Of a DNA stretch of 64,000 nucleotides, positions 1-9,278 are shown one piece after another. Positions within the stretch are counted from its first letter, which is position 1, and the number at the start of each line of letters is the position of its first letter. Under the pieces are notes generated by a model. That model saw nothing but the letters and a program-made list of their open reading frames with translations. It did no database searches and had not been told where the DNA came from. Both the position numbers and the translations under genes were made by a program. The DNA lies in the NCBI GenBank assembly GCA_963781105.1, contig CAWAED010000015.1:1-64000 (forward strand), in the 5' to 3' direction. This DNA comes from Palsa-295 sp963781105 (GTDB lineage Bacteria; Acidobacteriota; Terriglobia; Acidiferrales; UBA7541).

Positions 1-2
1 AC

Positions 3-1181
3 GCGCTGCTGCGCATGGCCCGCGAAAATAAGGTCGAGCGCGTTTTCGTCCACTGCTTCATGGACGGCCGCGACACTCCGCCTAATAGCGGTATTGATTT
101 CCTTCGCGCGCTCGAACAAAAGATGCGCGAATACGGCGTCGGCCAAATCGCCACCATCATCGGCCGCTACTACGCCATGGACCGCGACAACCGCTGGGAG
201 CGTATCGAAAAATCGTACCGTGCCATGGTTCAAGGCGACGCCGATGCGAAATTCACCGATCCCATCGCCGCCATCCGCGCGAGCTACGAAAAAGGCGTCA
301 CCGACGAATTTGTCGTTCCCGCCGTCATCACCACGGAAGCCGCGGCCGGCAAACCCGCAATCCCGCGCGCGATGATTCGCGACGATGACGCCGTGATTTT
401 CTTTAATTTCCGCGCCGACCGCGCCCGCGAAACCACTCGCGCCCTCATCGAACCCAATTTCAAGGAATTCAACGATCCCGCGCGGCCGAAAAATCTCGCG
501 TTTGTCGCCATGACCCAATACGAAAAGACCTGGCCCTGGCTGCGCTACCTTCTAGCGCCCGAAAAACTCGAGCACATCCTAGCCAATGTGTTTGCCGAGC
601 AGGACTACAAGAATCTGCGCGTTGCCGAAACCGAAAAATACGCGCACGTCACCTATTTCTTCAATGGCGGCGTGGAAAAACCCTTCGGAGGAGAAGAACG
701 CGTAGTCGTCCCGTCGCAGAAAGTGCCCACCTACGATCTAAAACCGGAAATGTCAGCGGCCGGCGTCGCGGACACCGTAATCAACGCCATCGAAAAAGGA
801 AACTTCGACGCCATCATCATGAATTTCGCAAACGCAGACATGGTGGGACATTCCGGCAAGCTCGAAGCCACAATCAAAGCAGTTGAAACCGTGGACGATT
901 GCCTGGGCAGAATTTTCCAGTCGCTGCGCCCGCGCGGCGGCGCCTGGGTCATCACCGCCGACCACGGCAACGCCGAAACCATGATCGATCCCGTGACCGG
1001 CGGCCCGCACACCTATCACACGACAAATCCGGTCCCATTCATCCTGCTCACGGAAGACGGCCGCACGCAACTCAAGCCCGGCGGTTCCCTGCGCGATATC
1101 GCACCTACTCTATTGGGCGTCCTGGGCGTGCAAGAGCCAGGTGAAATGACGGGCCGCGATCTGCGAGTAGTGAAGAAGTAA
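3..1181 (+). CDS. gpmI: 2,3-bisphosphoglycerate-independent phosphoglycerate mutase, 5'-truncated by the window edge
   Basis: Glycolytic and gluconeogenic enzyme of the cytosol that interconverts 3- and 2-phosphoglycerate through a phosphoserine intermediate, using two metal ions. The visible part begins mid-protein: the frame is open to base 3 with residues ALLR before the first methionine, so the true start and the catalytic serine lie upstream. Seen here are the DGRDTPP motif of the phosphotransferase domain, a NADMVGHSG block and the metal-binding ADHGNAET block near the C terminus, all typical of the alkaline-phosphatase superfamily mutases. About 390 of the usual roughly 510-540 residues are present. 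It ends in TAA and is followed by a dispersed repeat. Confidence 0.95.
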   Translation, partial: ALLRMARENKVERVFVHCFMDGRDTPPNSGIDFLRALEQKMREYGVGQIATIIGRYYAMDRDNRWERIEKSYRAMVQGDADAKFTDPIAAIRASYEKGVTDEFVVPAVITTEAAAGKPAIPRAMIRDDDAVIFFNFRADRARETTRALIEPNFKEFNDPARPKNLAFVAMTQYEKTWPWLRYLLAPEKLEHILANVFAEQDYKNLRVAETEKYAHVTYFFNGGVEKPFGGEERVVVPSQKVPTYDLKPEMSAAGVADTVINAIEKGNFDAIIMNFANADMVGHSGKLEATIKAVETVDDCLGRIFQSLRPRGGAWVITADHGNAETMIDPVTGGPHTYHTTNPVPFILLTEDGRTQLKPGGSLRDIAPTLLGVLGVQEPGEMTGRDLRVVKK

Positions 1182-1228
1182 CAACAGATATTCTCGAGTG
1201 TCGGGTGAGGTCCCGCCACACGACGTAT

Positions 1229-1260
1229 GTCATTCCGAGCGCAGCGAGGAATCTCTCTCA
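1229..1260. repeat. Dispersed intergenic repeat, family A (copy 1)
   Basis: Copy of a short repeat with core GTCATYCYGAGCGNAGCGA followed by GGATCTCTCT, here with one change (GGAATCTCTCT). It lies in the gap after gpmI. Other copies in this window start at 25954, 32696, 42005, 43269, 51713, 54316, 57391 and 58411. Confidence 0.75.
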
Positions 1261-1334
1261 GGGTGCTGCAACGTCTGGCACGCCACCCGTTGCGGCTGCG
1301 CACTCGCATTAAACCAAAAGTGGATCCTTTGTTT

Positions 1335-1607
1335 TTAGGACTTTTGCGCGCCGTGTAGCACGGACAAAATCACAATCCGTCCGCGGTCGACGTGATAGGG
1401 GATAATGTACGGGCTGTTTGGAATGAGCAGTTCGCGAGTCTCGGGCTCGCGGCCAGGCCGGCCGAGATAGGGATGATTTGCCAACTGCTCCACATACGCT
1501 AGGATTCTTTCGGCCAACTTTCGGGCAGCCTCTGGTTTGTCTTGCTCAATGTAACGCTGAACTTCGATGAGCCGGGAAATCGCATTCCCGGTCCAAATCA
1601 CTTGCAT
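1335..1607 (-). CDS. ParE/RelE-type toxin
   Basis: A 90-residue protein of the ParE/RelE superfamily: an N-terminal VIWTGNAISRL strand-helix, a helix-rich EQDKPEAARKLAERI segment, a HPYLGRPGREP loop and a C-terminal YHVDRGRIVILSVLHGAQ strand pair. Family toxins either poison DNA gyrase (ParE) or cleave mRNA on ribosomes (RelE). The GRPG-R-E-T-R-E-L pattern favours ParE. It starts inside the last codons of the upstream ribbon-helix-helix gene (10-bp overlap), the usual antitoxin-then-toxin order with translational coupling. Which target it hits cannot be settled from sequence. Confidence 0.85.
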   Translation of the reverse strand: MQVIWTGNAISRLIEVQRYIEQDKPEAARKLAERILAYVEQLANHPYLGRPGREPETRELLIPNSPYIIPYHVDRGRIVILSVLHGAQKS

Positions 1608-1867
1608 GACGGCGGAGGAACCTTTCGGCGCTTACCCCACGAGCGCAGCCAGCGCGACACCTTCTCGTGAGACACGACACGTCCGGCGCGAAAGTCCTCT
1701 ATGCCTCTACGAATTGACGCGACCTGCCATTCTTGGTCCTCAACATAGACTTCCAAAGCGTGCGCTGCAATCCAAGACCGGCTCCGCGCCGTCGCGTCGG
1801 CAAGCTTGTTCAGGCGGTTTTTCAACTTCGTCGGAATTCGAACGGTCACCGTGGTCGTAGTGCTCAT
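1598..1867 (-). CDS. Ribbon-helix-helix antitoxin of the ParE-type pair
   Basis: An 89-residue protein with an N-terminal CopG/ParD-like ribbon (TTTTVTVRIPTKLKNRLNKLA) and a following helix, then a basic C-terminal tail that would bind the toxin. The ribbon-helix-helix domain usually represses its own operon by binding a palindrome at the promoter. I start at the ATG at 1867 because AGAGGGC precedes it by about five bases. An upstream in-frame start would add 15 unrelated residues. It is co-transcribed with, and overlaps, the downstream toxin gene. Confidence 0.85.
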   Translation of the reverse strand: MSTTTTVTVRIPTKLKNRLNKLADATARSRSWIAAHALEVYVEDQEWQVASIRRGIEDFRAGRVVSHEKVSRWLRSWGKRRKVPPPSCK

Positions 1868-1925
1868 AAGTGCCCTCTTGTGCACATTGTAACACAGACC
1901 GGCAGGGAGCACTTCGTGCAGACGA

Positions 1926-3062
1926 TCAATCCCCAGTCGCCGGCTTCGGCGACGTATACCCCTGCCGCGCCGTGATCACGACCTTCTTCTTATGCCCCTT
2001 TTTATCCAAAGTCGTCAGCGCATCCCCGGCTTCATCCACCACTTCCACCTTCAACTTGTGATATCTCCCATCCGGCGCAGTCAGCGGAGTAAATCCCATG
2101 GTGTACTGATTCCGCAGAAACACCGCCACGGAATTGAAAATATCGTTCATCTCGCCCTCAAATCGCGGGAACCAGGCGTACCCGCCGGTCATCGCCGCGA
2201 AAGTCTTCAGCTGGTTTTCCGCCTGCAAATAATTGACGCTCGCGAACTCCGGCCCGGTCATGCTGCGCTCGTGGATTCCCATGGCGTCCAGCGCTGCGCC
2301 CATCCCCACGCAGAAGATCGTCACATCGGTTTCTTTCACGCGCTTGAACGTCTGGTCCAGAGTGTGTTTGCTGAATGTGTCGTAACCCGACGCAATAATC
2401 AGGATGGATTTCTTGCCCTTCACTTCGCGCAATTGGTCCATCGTTTCCAACACCGCATCGAAAAGATTCGCCTCGTGGAAGTCCGGGAAGTACAGCGAGG
2501 CAATCTCCTGCTCCACGCCTTTCTTATCCTGCGTGAAATCCGAAACCAGGTTCGTCTTCAGATCGAACGTCTTCACCGCCACCCAATCCTTCTGATTCAA
2601 GTGCTCCAGAAAGTTGTACGCCCAATACTTTCCGCGATAGCCGAAGTAGCTTCCCATGCGGCTGCTGAATTCCATCAGGATCACGATCGTGATCGGTGCT
2701 TCGCTCGCTCCAAAATTCGATATCTGCTGCGGCTTATCCTCATCGAGAACTCGAAAATTAGCCTTCTTCAATCCCGTGATGATGTTTCCGTCCTGATCGG
2801 TCACGACGGCATCAATATTCACCACGTTTGACTGCACCGAGATCGCCACTTGCGGCGCCTGTGACTGCGCTTGTCCAGCCGACGATGGCTGCTGCTGCCC
2901 ACTCGGCTGGGGAGGAGCCGCGCCGGGCTGCTGCGTCGGCGCCGGCTTCACCGGACCTTCTTGCTGCGTCGCATACACACGCAGCGCTGCCGGCGGCACG
3001 CCCAACATTGCAATTAAGATCGACAGCAAAATAGCCTGAGTCCCTATCTTTACGGTCTTCAA
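1926..3062 (-). CDS. Secreted VWFA-related protein, acidobacterial type
   Basis: A 378-residue exported protein: a signal peptide of about 31 residues (hydrophobic LLSILIAMLGVPPAAL), a Pro/Gln-rich linker at about 32-70 (APTQQPGAAPPQPSGQQQ), then a von Willebrand factor A-like fold with the strand-loop ITIVILMEFSSRMG and a second strand ILIIASGYDT. The family is greatly expanded in Acidobacteriota and its function is unknown; adhesion or scaffolding is the usual guess. The metal-ion adhesion site normally reads DxSxS, but here the first position is Glu (MEFSSR), so metal binding may be altered. The start is TTG at 3062, with GAGGGGAG seven bases before it. The gene runs away from the M20 peptidase gene, with which it shares a 206-bp divergent promoter region. 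Confidence 0.85.
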   Translation of the reverse strand: MKTVKIGTQAILLSILIAMLGVPPAALRVYATQQEGPVKPAPTQQPGAAPPQPSGQQQPSSAGQAQSQAPQVAISVQSNVVNIDAVVTDQDGNIITGLKKANFRVLDEDKPQQISNFGASEAPITIVILMEFSSRMGSYFGYRGKYWAYNFLEHLNQKDWVAVKTFDLKTNLVSDFTQDKKGVEQEIASLYFPDFHEANLFDAVLETMDQLREVKGKKSILIIASGYDTFSKHTLDQTFKRVKETDVTIFCVGMGAALDAMGIHERSMTGPEFASVNYLQAENQLKTFAAMTGGYAWFPRFEGEMNDIFNSVAVFLRNQYTMGFTPLTAPDGRYHKLKVEVVDEAGDALTTLDKKGHKKKVVITARQGYTSPKPATGD

Positions 3063-3268
3063 ATGGGTACTCCCCTCTTAACGCCCCGTTTCGTTCAGTA
3101 GGATGCGCCCAACGCCCTTTCAGGATGGTCAACGCCAATTCCCGCAATTCCGCAATTGCAATTCAGAAAACGCTCGCCGAGTCCCCGTCCGGGCGCCGTC
3201 CACCGACATGATAGTATGAGTAGTCACTCGCTCTGCGTAAGAATTTCACTCTCTGGGGGAAAATCAGG

Positions 3269-4750
3269 ATGGCGCGCTCGCGCATTCCAGCTCCGATTCT
3301 TGTCCTCATGGGCTGTTCGCTTTTTATTTCCCCGTGCCGCGCGCAATCCCGCCGAGCCGCCGTGCATGCCGCGCCGGTCGTGCAAACCACGCAAGCCGCG
3401 CCAGCCACAAACCCTACTCTTTCGCAGGTCGAAATCGACGCGCTGGGCTGGCTGCAGGGCCTGCTCCGCATTGATACTAGCAACCCTCCCGGTAACGAGC
3501 TCGTCGCCGCGAAATATATCGCCGCCGTGCTGCAAAAAGAAGGCATTCCTTCCGAAATTTTCGAAAGCACGCCCGGCCGCGGCTTCCTTGTCGCGCGGCT
3601 TTCCTCCAGCGCTGTGCCGGATCCCTCGCGTGCGCTGCTCCTGATGGCTCACCTGGATGTCGTCGGCGTCGATAAATCGAAATGGACGGTCGACCCCTTC
3701 GGCGCCGTCATTCAAGGAAATTATCTTTACGGTCGCGGCGCAATTGACGATAAAGGGATGTTGGCCGCGAATCTCGCGGTGTTCATCCAATTGAAACGCT
3801 CCGGCGCGCACTTGAACCGTGACGTAATTTTCCTCGCCGAAGGCGACGAAGAAGCCTACGGCGCGAACGGTATGTTGTTCGCGGTAGATAAGCACTGGGA
3901 CAAAATCGCCGCAGGCTACGCCATCAACGAAGGCGGCGGCGTTTTCACCAAGAACGGAAAAACGCAATACATCGGCGTGCAGGTCAGCGAAAAAGTTCCC
4001 GCGAATGTGGACGTGATCGCCCAAGGCACCTCCGGTCACGCGTCCATGCCTCGAAAAGACGATTCCGTCACCCATCTCGCCGCAGCCATCGAAAAAATTG
4101 GTAACTACGAAGCCCCCGTGCAATTCAACTCCGTCACCCGCGCGTATTTCCAAGCCATCGCTCCTCTGCAGGACGATGAAACGTCGAAATGGATGCGATC
4201 ACTCGACACCGGGGATCGTGGCGAGCACGCCGCTCGCGTCATTTCGAACGACAATGTGGCGTGGAATGCCATGTTGCACGACACCATCGCACCCACCATG
4301 CTCCGCGCCGGCATTCGTCCCAACGTGATTCCTTCCGAAGCGCGCGGCGTCGTAAATATCCGTTTGCTCCCCGGGAATCAGCTCAATCCGCTTCTCGCAA
4401 AGTTGCAGCAAGTCATTAACGATCCCGCGGTCCATCTCGAGCCCGAGCTTCCACTCTCCGAAACAGCTCCCTCTTCCTCGCTCACTTCCGATTTCTACAA
4501 CACGATCATCCACGCCGCAGGCGAAAAATATCCCGGCACGCCAGTTGTTCCGATGATGTCCACCTTTTTCACGGATTCCGCTCCGTTGCGCATGCGCAGC
4601 GTGCAAGCCTACGGAGTGCTTCCCTTTGCTTTAAGCGATGACGATCTTTCCCGCTTCCACGCAGACAACGAGCGCATCCCGCTCGACTCTTTTCAGAAAG
4701 GAATCGAATTTCTCTTCACTATCGTGAGCGATTTTTCGGTGACCAAATAA
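3269..4750 (+). CDS. M20 family zinc metallopeptidase, exported
   Basis: A 493-residue protein with a signal peptide (ILVLMGCSLFISPCRA) and the complete M20 signature set: HLDVV with metal ligand H128 and D130, the bridging Asp in GRGAIDDKG (D160), the catalytic pair EGDEE (about 191-195) and a dimerisation 'lid' domain before a final ligand His (about residue 470 in SRFHADNERI). The family removes residues from peptides or acylated amino acids (carboxypeptidase G2, ArgE/DapE, carnosinase). Substrate cannot be named, but export argues for peptide scavenging outside the cytoplasm. Only three bases separate its stop from the pyruvate kinase start, so the two are probably co-transcribed. Confidence 0.9.
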   Translation: MARSRIPAPILVLMGCSLFISPCRAQSRRAAVHAAPVVQTTQAAPATNPTLSQVEIDALGWLQGLLRIDTSNPPGNELVAAKYIAAVLQKEGIPSEIFESTPGRGFLVARLSSSAVPDPSRALLLMAHLDVVGVDKSKWTVDPFGAVIQGNYLYGRGAIDDKGMLAANLAVFIQLKRSGAHLNRDVIFLAEGDEEAYGANGMLFAVDKHWDKIAAGYAINEGGGVFTKNGKTQYIGVQVSEKVPANVDVIAQGTSGHASMPRKDDSVTHLAAAIEKIGNYEAPVQFNSVTRAYFQAIAPLQDDETSKWMRSLDTGDRGEHAARVISNDNVAWNAMLHDTIAPTMLRAGIRPNVIPSEARGVVNIRLLPGNQLNPLLAKLQQVINDPAVHLEPELPLSETAPSSSLTSDFYNTIIHAAGEKYPGTPVVPMMSTFFTDSAPLRMRSVQAYGVLPFALSDDDLSRFHADNERIPLDSFQKGIEFLFTIVSDFSVTK

Positions 4751-4753
4751 AAA

Positions 4754-6181
4754 GTGACCACTACTAGAAGAGCAAAAATTGTTTGCACCTTGGGCCCAGC
4801 CAGTTCCTCCTATCAGATGATTGACAAGCTCGTGCACGCTGGAATGGACGTCGCCCGCCTCAATTTCTCGCACGGCACCCATGAAGACCGCGCCCGCATG
4901 GTCGCGTCTCTTCGCCGCGCCTCCTTTCGTTACGAAAAACCAGTGGGGATCCTGGCCGACTTGCAGGGCCCCAAAATCCGCACCGGCATTCTCGAGCAAG
5001 GCAAACCCGTCCGCCTGCGTTTCGGCCAGCGCTTCACGATCACCACGCGCAAAATCGTCGGCACCGAAGAAGGCGTCAGCACCACCTTCCACGCGTTGCC
5101 CGAAGCGGTGCACAAAGGCGACCGCATCCTTCTCAGTGACGGCGATATTGCCCTGCGCGTCATCTCGACGCGCGGGCCCGACGTAATCACTCAAGTGGAA
5201 AACGGCGGAGAACTCGGCCAGCATAAAGGCATCAATCTTCCCGGCATCAAACTCAACATTCCCTCGATGACGCCGAAAGATCGCAAGGATTTGGTTTCCG
5301 CGCTAAGCCTCGGCGCCAATTACGTGGCGCTCAGCTTCGTGCGCACCGCCGCGGACGTTCGCGCCGCAAAAAATGCCATAGCGCGCGCCGGGAAGGCCAC
5401 GCCAGTAATCGCCAAGCTGGAAAAACCCGAAGCGATTGACAATCTCGACGAAATTCTCGCAGTCGCCGATGTCGTGATGGTCGCCCGCGGCGACCTTGGC
5501 GTCGAAATGAGCCCGGAAAAAGTTCCCGTCGTGCAAAAACGCATCATCTCCAAAGCCCGCAACGCCCTGATTCCCGTCATCACCGCCACGCAGATGCTCG
5601 ACTCCATGCAGAAAAATCCCCGGCCCACGCGCGCCGAAGCTTCCGACGTCGCCAACGCCATCTTCGACGGCAGCGACGCCCTGATGCTTTCCGGCGAAAC
5701 CGCCGCGGGACTCTATCCACTGGAATCCGTCGAAATGATGGACCGCATCATCACCGAAGCGGAAGCCAGCGTCATCACGCTGCCGCGTCCCGCGCGCTCC
5801 GGCGACCTGCAAATCAACGAAGCCATCGCCGAAGCCATCTGCCACGCCGCCGAAGAACTCAACTTGAAAGTCGTCGCCGTATTCACCGAAAGCGGCTCGT
5901 CCGCCGGACTCGTCTCGAAATACCGTCCGCGCGCACCAATCGTTGCATTTTCGCCGCTGCAGGAAACTCGCCGCCGTCTCGCGTTATTTTGGGGAGTGCT
6001 GCCGCGCAGCATGGGCCGCGTGCATGACATCGACAAGCTAGCGACCGCCGCCGAAGAACGCCTGCTGGAAGAGAAACTCGTGAAGCGAGGAGACATCGTA
6101 GGCGTAGTAGCCGGCACGCCCATCGGAGCCACAGGCTCCACAAACTTCATGCGCCTGCTCCGCATCGGCGGCCAATCCTAG
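4754..6181 (+). CDS. pyk: Pyruvate kinase
   Basis: Cytosolic glycolytic enzyme making pyruvate and ATP from phosphoenolpyruvate and ADP. The 475-residue chain shows the N-terminal RAKIVCTLGPASS strand, the B-domain, the active-site block containing the catalytic lysine (VIAKLEKPEAI), VVMVARGDLGVEM for metal and substrate binding, the MLDSM-NPRPTRAEASDVANAI block and a C-terminal allosteric domain. The start is GTG at 4754, fixed by the conserved N terminus. It follows the peptidase gene by three bases and lacks a clear Shine-Dalgarno of its own, which suggests coupling. Confidence 0.97.
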   Translation: MTTTRRAKIVCTLGPASSSYQMIDKLVHAGMDVARLNFSHGTHEDRARMVASLRRASFRYEKPVGILADLQGPKIRTGILEQGKPVRLRFGQRFTITTRKIVGTEEGVSTTFHALPEAVHKGDRILLSDGDIALRVISTRGPDVITQVENGGELGQHKGINLPGIKLNIPSMTPKDRKDLVSALSLGANYVALSFVRTAADVRAAKNAIARAGKATPVIAKLEKPEAIDNLDEILAVADVVMVARGDLGVEMSPEKVPVVQKRIISKARNALIPVITATQMLDSMQKNPRPTRAEASDVANAIFDGSDALMLSGETAAGLYPLESVEMMDRIITEAEASVITLPRPARSGDLQINEAIAEAICHAAEELNLKVVAVFTESGSSAGLVSKYRPRAPIVAFSPLQETRRRLALFWGVLPRSMGRVHDIDKLATAAEERLLEEKLVKRGDIVGVVAGTPIGATGSTNFMRLLRIGGQS

Positions 6182-6219
6182 CCTCGACGAATGGTTCGCG
6201 TCGCGATCTGAATTTTCTG

Positions 6220-6265
6220 GGAGTGCGGAAGCTTGCTTCCGCCTTTACAAGGAGTGGCTCGCCTC
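6220..6265. repeat. Hairpin repeat, family B (copy 1), possible pyk terminator
   Basis: GGAGTGCGGAAGCTTGCTTC begins a near-perfect hairpin (GCGGAAGC, TT, GCTTCCGC at 6225-6242) followed by a short T run. A close relative lies at 41338-41388 and a weaker one at 50541-50570. The stem just after pyk could also end transcription. Confidence 0.6.
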
Positions 6266-6363
6266 GCCGCTTTCAGCACCGGCAATTTGTCAGCCGAGGC
6301 AGTTGAATGTCTAGAACTCTGTCTAGCGCAGCAAGACCGGAATCCGGTCAAGAATCTTTGTGG

Positions 6364-7754
6364 GTCGTGGCTTTAGAGTCTGTGTGAGAACTCGGGTTGA
6401 CGCGTCTCTTATACTGCAGGAGAGAGGAGACGCCATGGCAAAATTTCTGGATTACAATCCGGAGCAGGCGTATTTGCTGCCACCGAGCGTGCGCGACGTG
6501 CTGGGAGCGGATCACTTGTGTTTTTTCCTGCGGCGCGTGGTGGCGAAATTGAACCTGGACGGTTTCGGCGACGAGTATGGAGCCGAAGGCGGGCCGGCGT
6601 ACGCGCCCGAGATGTTGGTGGCGGTCTGGCTGTACGCCTACGCGCTGAGCGTGACCAGTTCGCGTCGCCTGGAGCAGCGCATTCGCGAAGATTTGGCGTT
6701 TCGCTATCTGGCGGGCGGAGCGACGCCGGATCATTGGACCCTGAATGCCTTTCGGCGGCGACACGGGAAGGGACTGAACGATCTGTTCACGCAAGTGCTG
6801 GAGCTGGCGCGGAAAGCGAAGCTGGGCAAGCTGGGGCACGTGGCGATTGATTCGACGCGCATCGCGGCGAACGCCTCGCGCAACCGCATCGACACCGAGC
6901 AGGCGTTGCGGGATGCGCGGGCGCGCCTGCGGCGAGACATCCGCCGCTGGCAGCGACAGTGCGATCAGGAAGATCCGAATGAGGGGGCCGGAGTGGCCGT
7001 GGGTCAGGCGGTGCTGGAGCGGCTGGAAGAGCAGCTGGAGGCGATTCCCGAACGGCTGGAGCGCTTGCACAAAGCCGGGTTGAAAAAGATTTCGCGCACC
7101 GATCCGGACAGCCGTTTTTTGCGGGAGCGCGGCGGATTCACGCTGGGCTACACGGTGGACCTGGCGGTGAGCGAGGATCATGTGATTTTGGCGCAGCGGG
7201 TGACGCAGCACACCAACGATAACGAGTCGCTGCTGCCCATGGTGCAAGCCGTCGAGCAGCAGGTCGGGAAAAAGCCGGAACGAGTCAGCGCGGACAGCGG
7301 TTTTTTCTCCCTCGCGAATTTGCAGAGCTTGGAGCAAGCGGGCATCGATGCCTACGTTCCGGATTCGACCTTGGCGCACGAGATGAACTTCGGCCGTCGC
7401 GTGCGGGGAGCGGCGCCGGCCCGGGAGCGGTTGCATCGGCGGATGCGGCAGAAGCTGCGCGATCCGGTGGGCCGGGCGATTTACCAGCAGCGCAAGGCGA
7501 TCGTGGAACCGGTGATCGGAGTGCTGAAGGAACAGAGAGGAATGCGGCGTTTTGCTCGTCGCGGGCTGGCGCAGGTGGCGGTGGAGTTGGCCCTGGCCGC
7601 CACGGCCTACAACCTGACGCGGATGTGGCGCACCCGCTAGTCGCGCGGCCGCCGCTAAACGAGAAACGTCATCAAGCAACATGTTCTTTCACCCGAATTC
7701 GCAATCATTAATCGCGCGGCTCCCGAGTCTTCACACAGACTCTTTAGCCACGAC
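6364..7754 (+). mobile_element. IS1182-type insertion sequence, apparently complete
   Basis: An element of about 1.39 kb with 33-bp terminal inverted repeats at 6364-6396 and 7722-7754 that differ at only four positions (both begin GTCGTGGCT and end ACTCGGG). It contains one intact transposase gene. I could not identify a convincing target duplication next to the repeats. The left end sits just after a GACCGG-AAT-CCGGTC palindrome at 6334-6348, which may be part of the insertion target. Confidence 0.85.
6435..7640 (+). CDS. IS1182 family transposase
   Basis: A 401-residue DDE transposase. The N-terminal domain has the PEMLVAVWLYAYALS and LEQRIREDLAFRYLAGG blocks typical of IS1182. The catalytic acids appear in HVAIDSTRIAAN (first Asp), VSADSGFFS (second Asp) and EPVIGVLKEQRGMRRF (Glu). 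A central charged segment (QCDQEDPNEGAG and following) is a likely insertion domain. The start is ATG at 6435, preceded by GGAGA; an upstream in-frame ATG would read through the left terminal repeat. The gene uses more G-ending codons than its neighbours, consistent with recent arrival. It looks intact. Confidence 0.9.
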   Translation: MAKFLDYNPEQAYLLPPSVRDVLGADHLCFFLRRVVAKLNLDGFGDEYGAEGGPAYAPEMLVAVWLYAYALSVTSSRRLEQRIREDLAFRYLAGGATPDHWTLNAFRRRHGKGLNDLFTQVLELARKAKLGKLGHVAIDSTRIAANASRNRIDTEQALRDARARLRRDIRRWQRQCDQEDPNEGAGVAVGQAVLERLEEQLEAIPERLERLHKAGLKKISRTDPDSRFLRERGGFTLGYTVDLAVSEDHVILAQRVTQHTNDNESLLPMVQAVEQQVGKKPERVSADSGFFSLANLQSLEQAGIDAYVPDSTLAHEMNFGRRVRGAAPARERLHRRMRQKLRDPVGRAIYQQRKAIVEPVIGVLKEQRGMRRFARRGLAQVAVELALAATAYNLTRMWRTR

Positions 7755-7854
7755 ATGACCGCGGCGGAATCAGTGCGGCTTTAGCGCTGAAGTTCCATCA
7801 AAATCACACCAACAACGAATCCAACCTCAAATCTCCAAGCGCTCACCTCCGCCG

Positions 7855-8646
7855 TCAATTCACCCAATTATCCGGATTCGAAGGCGGCTTATCCTGATGA
7901 TCCCGCACATAAACTTCGAATTTCTTCTTCAACCTCTGCTTCTTCCAATCTGAAAAATAATTCCGCACGCTGTACCCATACGACCCGCGCCGCAAATAAA
8001 TGTACCCCACCAACATCCCGCCCAGGTGGCAGACGTGGCTCACGCCGTCGCCCGTCGCTCCAATCGTGCTGAAAAATTCGATCGCGCCCATCACGATCAC
8101 AAAAACGCGCATGGACACCGTCACCGGCAAGGGAAAAACCCAAACCTGCCGGTGCGGCATAATCACCGCCACCGCCAGCAACACACCATAAATCGCGCCG
8201 GAAGCCCCAATCGTCGGGATCAGCGCCGTGCCGCGCCCGTGCGGATCAATCAGCAGCTTCACAATAATCTCGATGACGCCCGCGCCCACTCCGCAAATCA
8301 AAAAATAAGTATAAAATTTCCGCGCGCCCCAGGAATGTTCCAAATCCGCGCCAAACATCGCCAGGTACAGCAGGTTGAAAAGAATATGCAGGATCCCGCT
8401 GTGCAGGAAAATGTAAGTGAATGGCTGCCAGACCCTGAACCCGAATACCACCGCGTACGGACGCAGTCCGAACCACCCCAGCCACCAAGTCCATCCCTGA
8501 AGCCCAAAAAGAAGTTGTGAAATTTGCTGCAGGAAGAAAACCGCAACGCAGATAATGCAAATCGTCTTGATCGCGCGCGGGAAATACTCCCCAATATCAA
8601 ACCGGTACCCGCCGTATCCGCGCGAAAAGGATCTCACAACCACCAA
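7855..8646 (-). CDS. Rhomboid family intramembrane serine protease
   Basis: A 263-residue membrane protein with about six transmembrane segments. The catalytic serine is in GASG (S149) and the catalytic histidine in HLGGMLVG (H207), the Ser-His dyad of rhomboids. The conserved loop HSGILHILFNLLYLAMFG precedes them. The family cuts single-pass membrane proteins within the bilayer. A basic tail (DWKKQRLKKKFEVYVRDHQD) lies in the cytoplasm. The start is uncertain: TTG at 8646 has GGGGTGAG about nine bases upstream, and GTG codons lie at 8643 and 8637. It is the last gene before the accessory block. Confidence 0.9.
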   Translation of the reverse strand: MVVVRSFSRGYGGYRFDIGEYFPRAIKTICIICVAVFFLQQISQLLFGLQGWTWWLGWFGLRPYAVVFGFRVWQPFTYIFLHSGILHILFNLLYLAMFGADLEHSWGARKFYTYFLICGVGAGVIEIIVKLLIDPHGRGTALIPTIGASGAIYGVLLAVAVIMPHRQVWVFPLPVTVSMRVFVIVMGAIEFFSTIGATGDGVSHVCHLGGMLVGYIYLRRGSYGYSVRNYFSDWKKQRLKKKFEVYVRDHQDKPPSNPDNWVN

Positions 8647-8669
8647 GTCTAAAGGCTCACCCCGCTGGA

Positions 8670-8712
8670 GTCAAAGACGCGCGGGGATAGGGGATAGGCT
8701 AGGGCGAAACTG
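8670..8712. repeat. Left direct repeat bounding the accessory block
   Basis: GTCAAAGACGCGCGG at 8670-8684, then a 14-bp variable stretch, CTAG at 8699-8702, and GCGAAACTG at 8704-8712. The same three pieces recur in the same order and orientation at 19121-19164. It lies between the rhomboid gene and the first accessory gene. Confidence 0.6.
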
Positions 8713-9278
8713 CCCTTTTTGACAAAACTATTATCCGAACGCGAGATAGCTTCGATCCAAAAAGTTTCGAGAAAAACGGTTCAAAGCGTCGTCATGGCAG
8801 AACATAAATTTACCAGCTGTGAGGATCAATGATGTTTGCGGAGCACAAACTCAGGCCGCAAGAAAACAACTTCATCCACCGCGCGATATCGATCCGGTCT
8901 TCAATTTCATTTCGCAGAATTGCATGGGGAAAGGCGATATTTCATAACGTGGATATTCCCTGAACAATGGAGAACTTGTATGCCTTGTAGTCTCAGCGAT
9001 TTACAGATGATCTAGCCTCCGTAAAATATCGAATCGTTTCCTTTTATCGGAATTTTACGGTGTCGCGACCGCGTCAACACAGATTGTACAAACTGTGAAA
9101 ATCCCAAAAATCAACTTGATGCCGCGTTAATCAGGCCTCTAGATTGAGCGGTTGATGGGACCCTCATAAGGCCAGCTCCGTTTGGCAGAGTGGCAGAAAT
9201 GACAATAGTCATGCCTCGCCTACCCCCGTACCATTCGGGCGGCCTAAAATTCAAAGTGAAACATTCGCGGAGATATGC
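8713..9278. other. Gene-free stretch with an inverted repeat
   Basis: No coding region is recognisable here and the sequence is noticeably richer in A and T. A perfect 9-bp inverted repeat (CCGTAAAAT at 9019-9027 and ATTTTACGG at 9052-9060, 24-bp spacer) is the only clear structure. It might be an operator or hairpin in the leader of the gene starting at 9279. Confidence 0.5.

Noticed and set aside
6348..7682. A 444-codon frame on the minus strand across the IS1182-type transposase
   Set aside because: It mirrors the codon structure of the real transposase gene and has Arg/Gln/His-rich composition with no family. The transposase on the plus strand has catalytic motifs and a Shine-Dalgarno.
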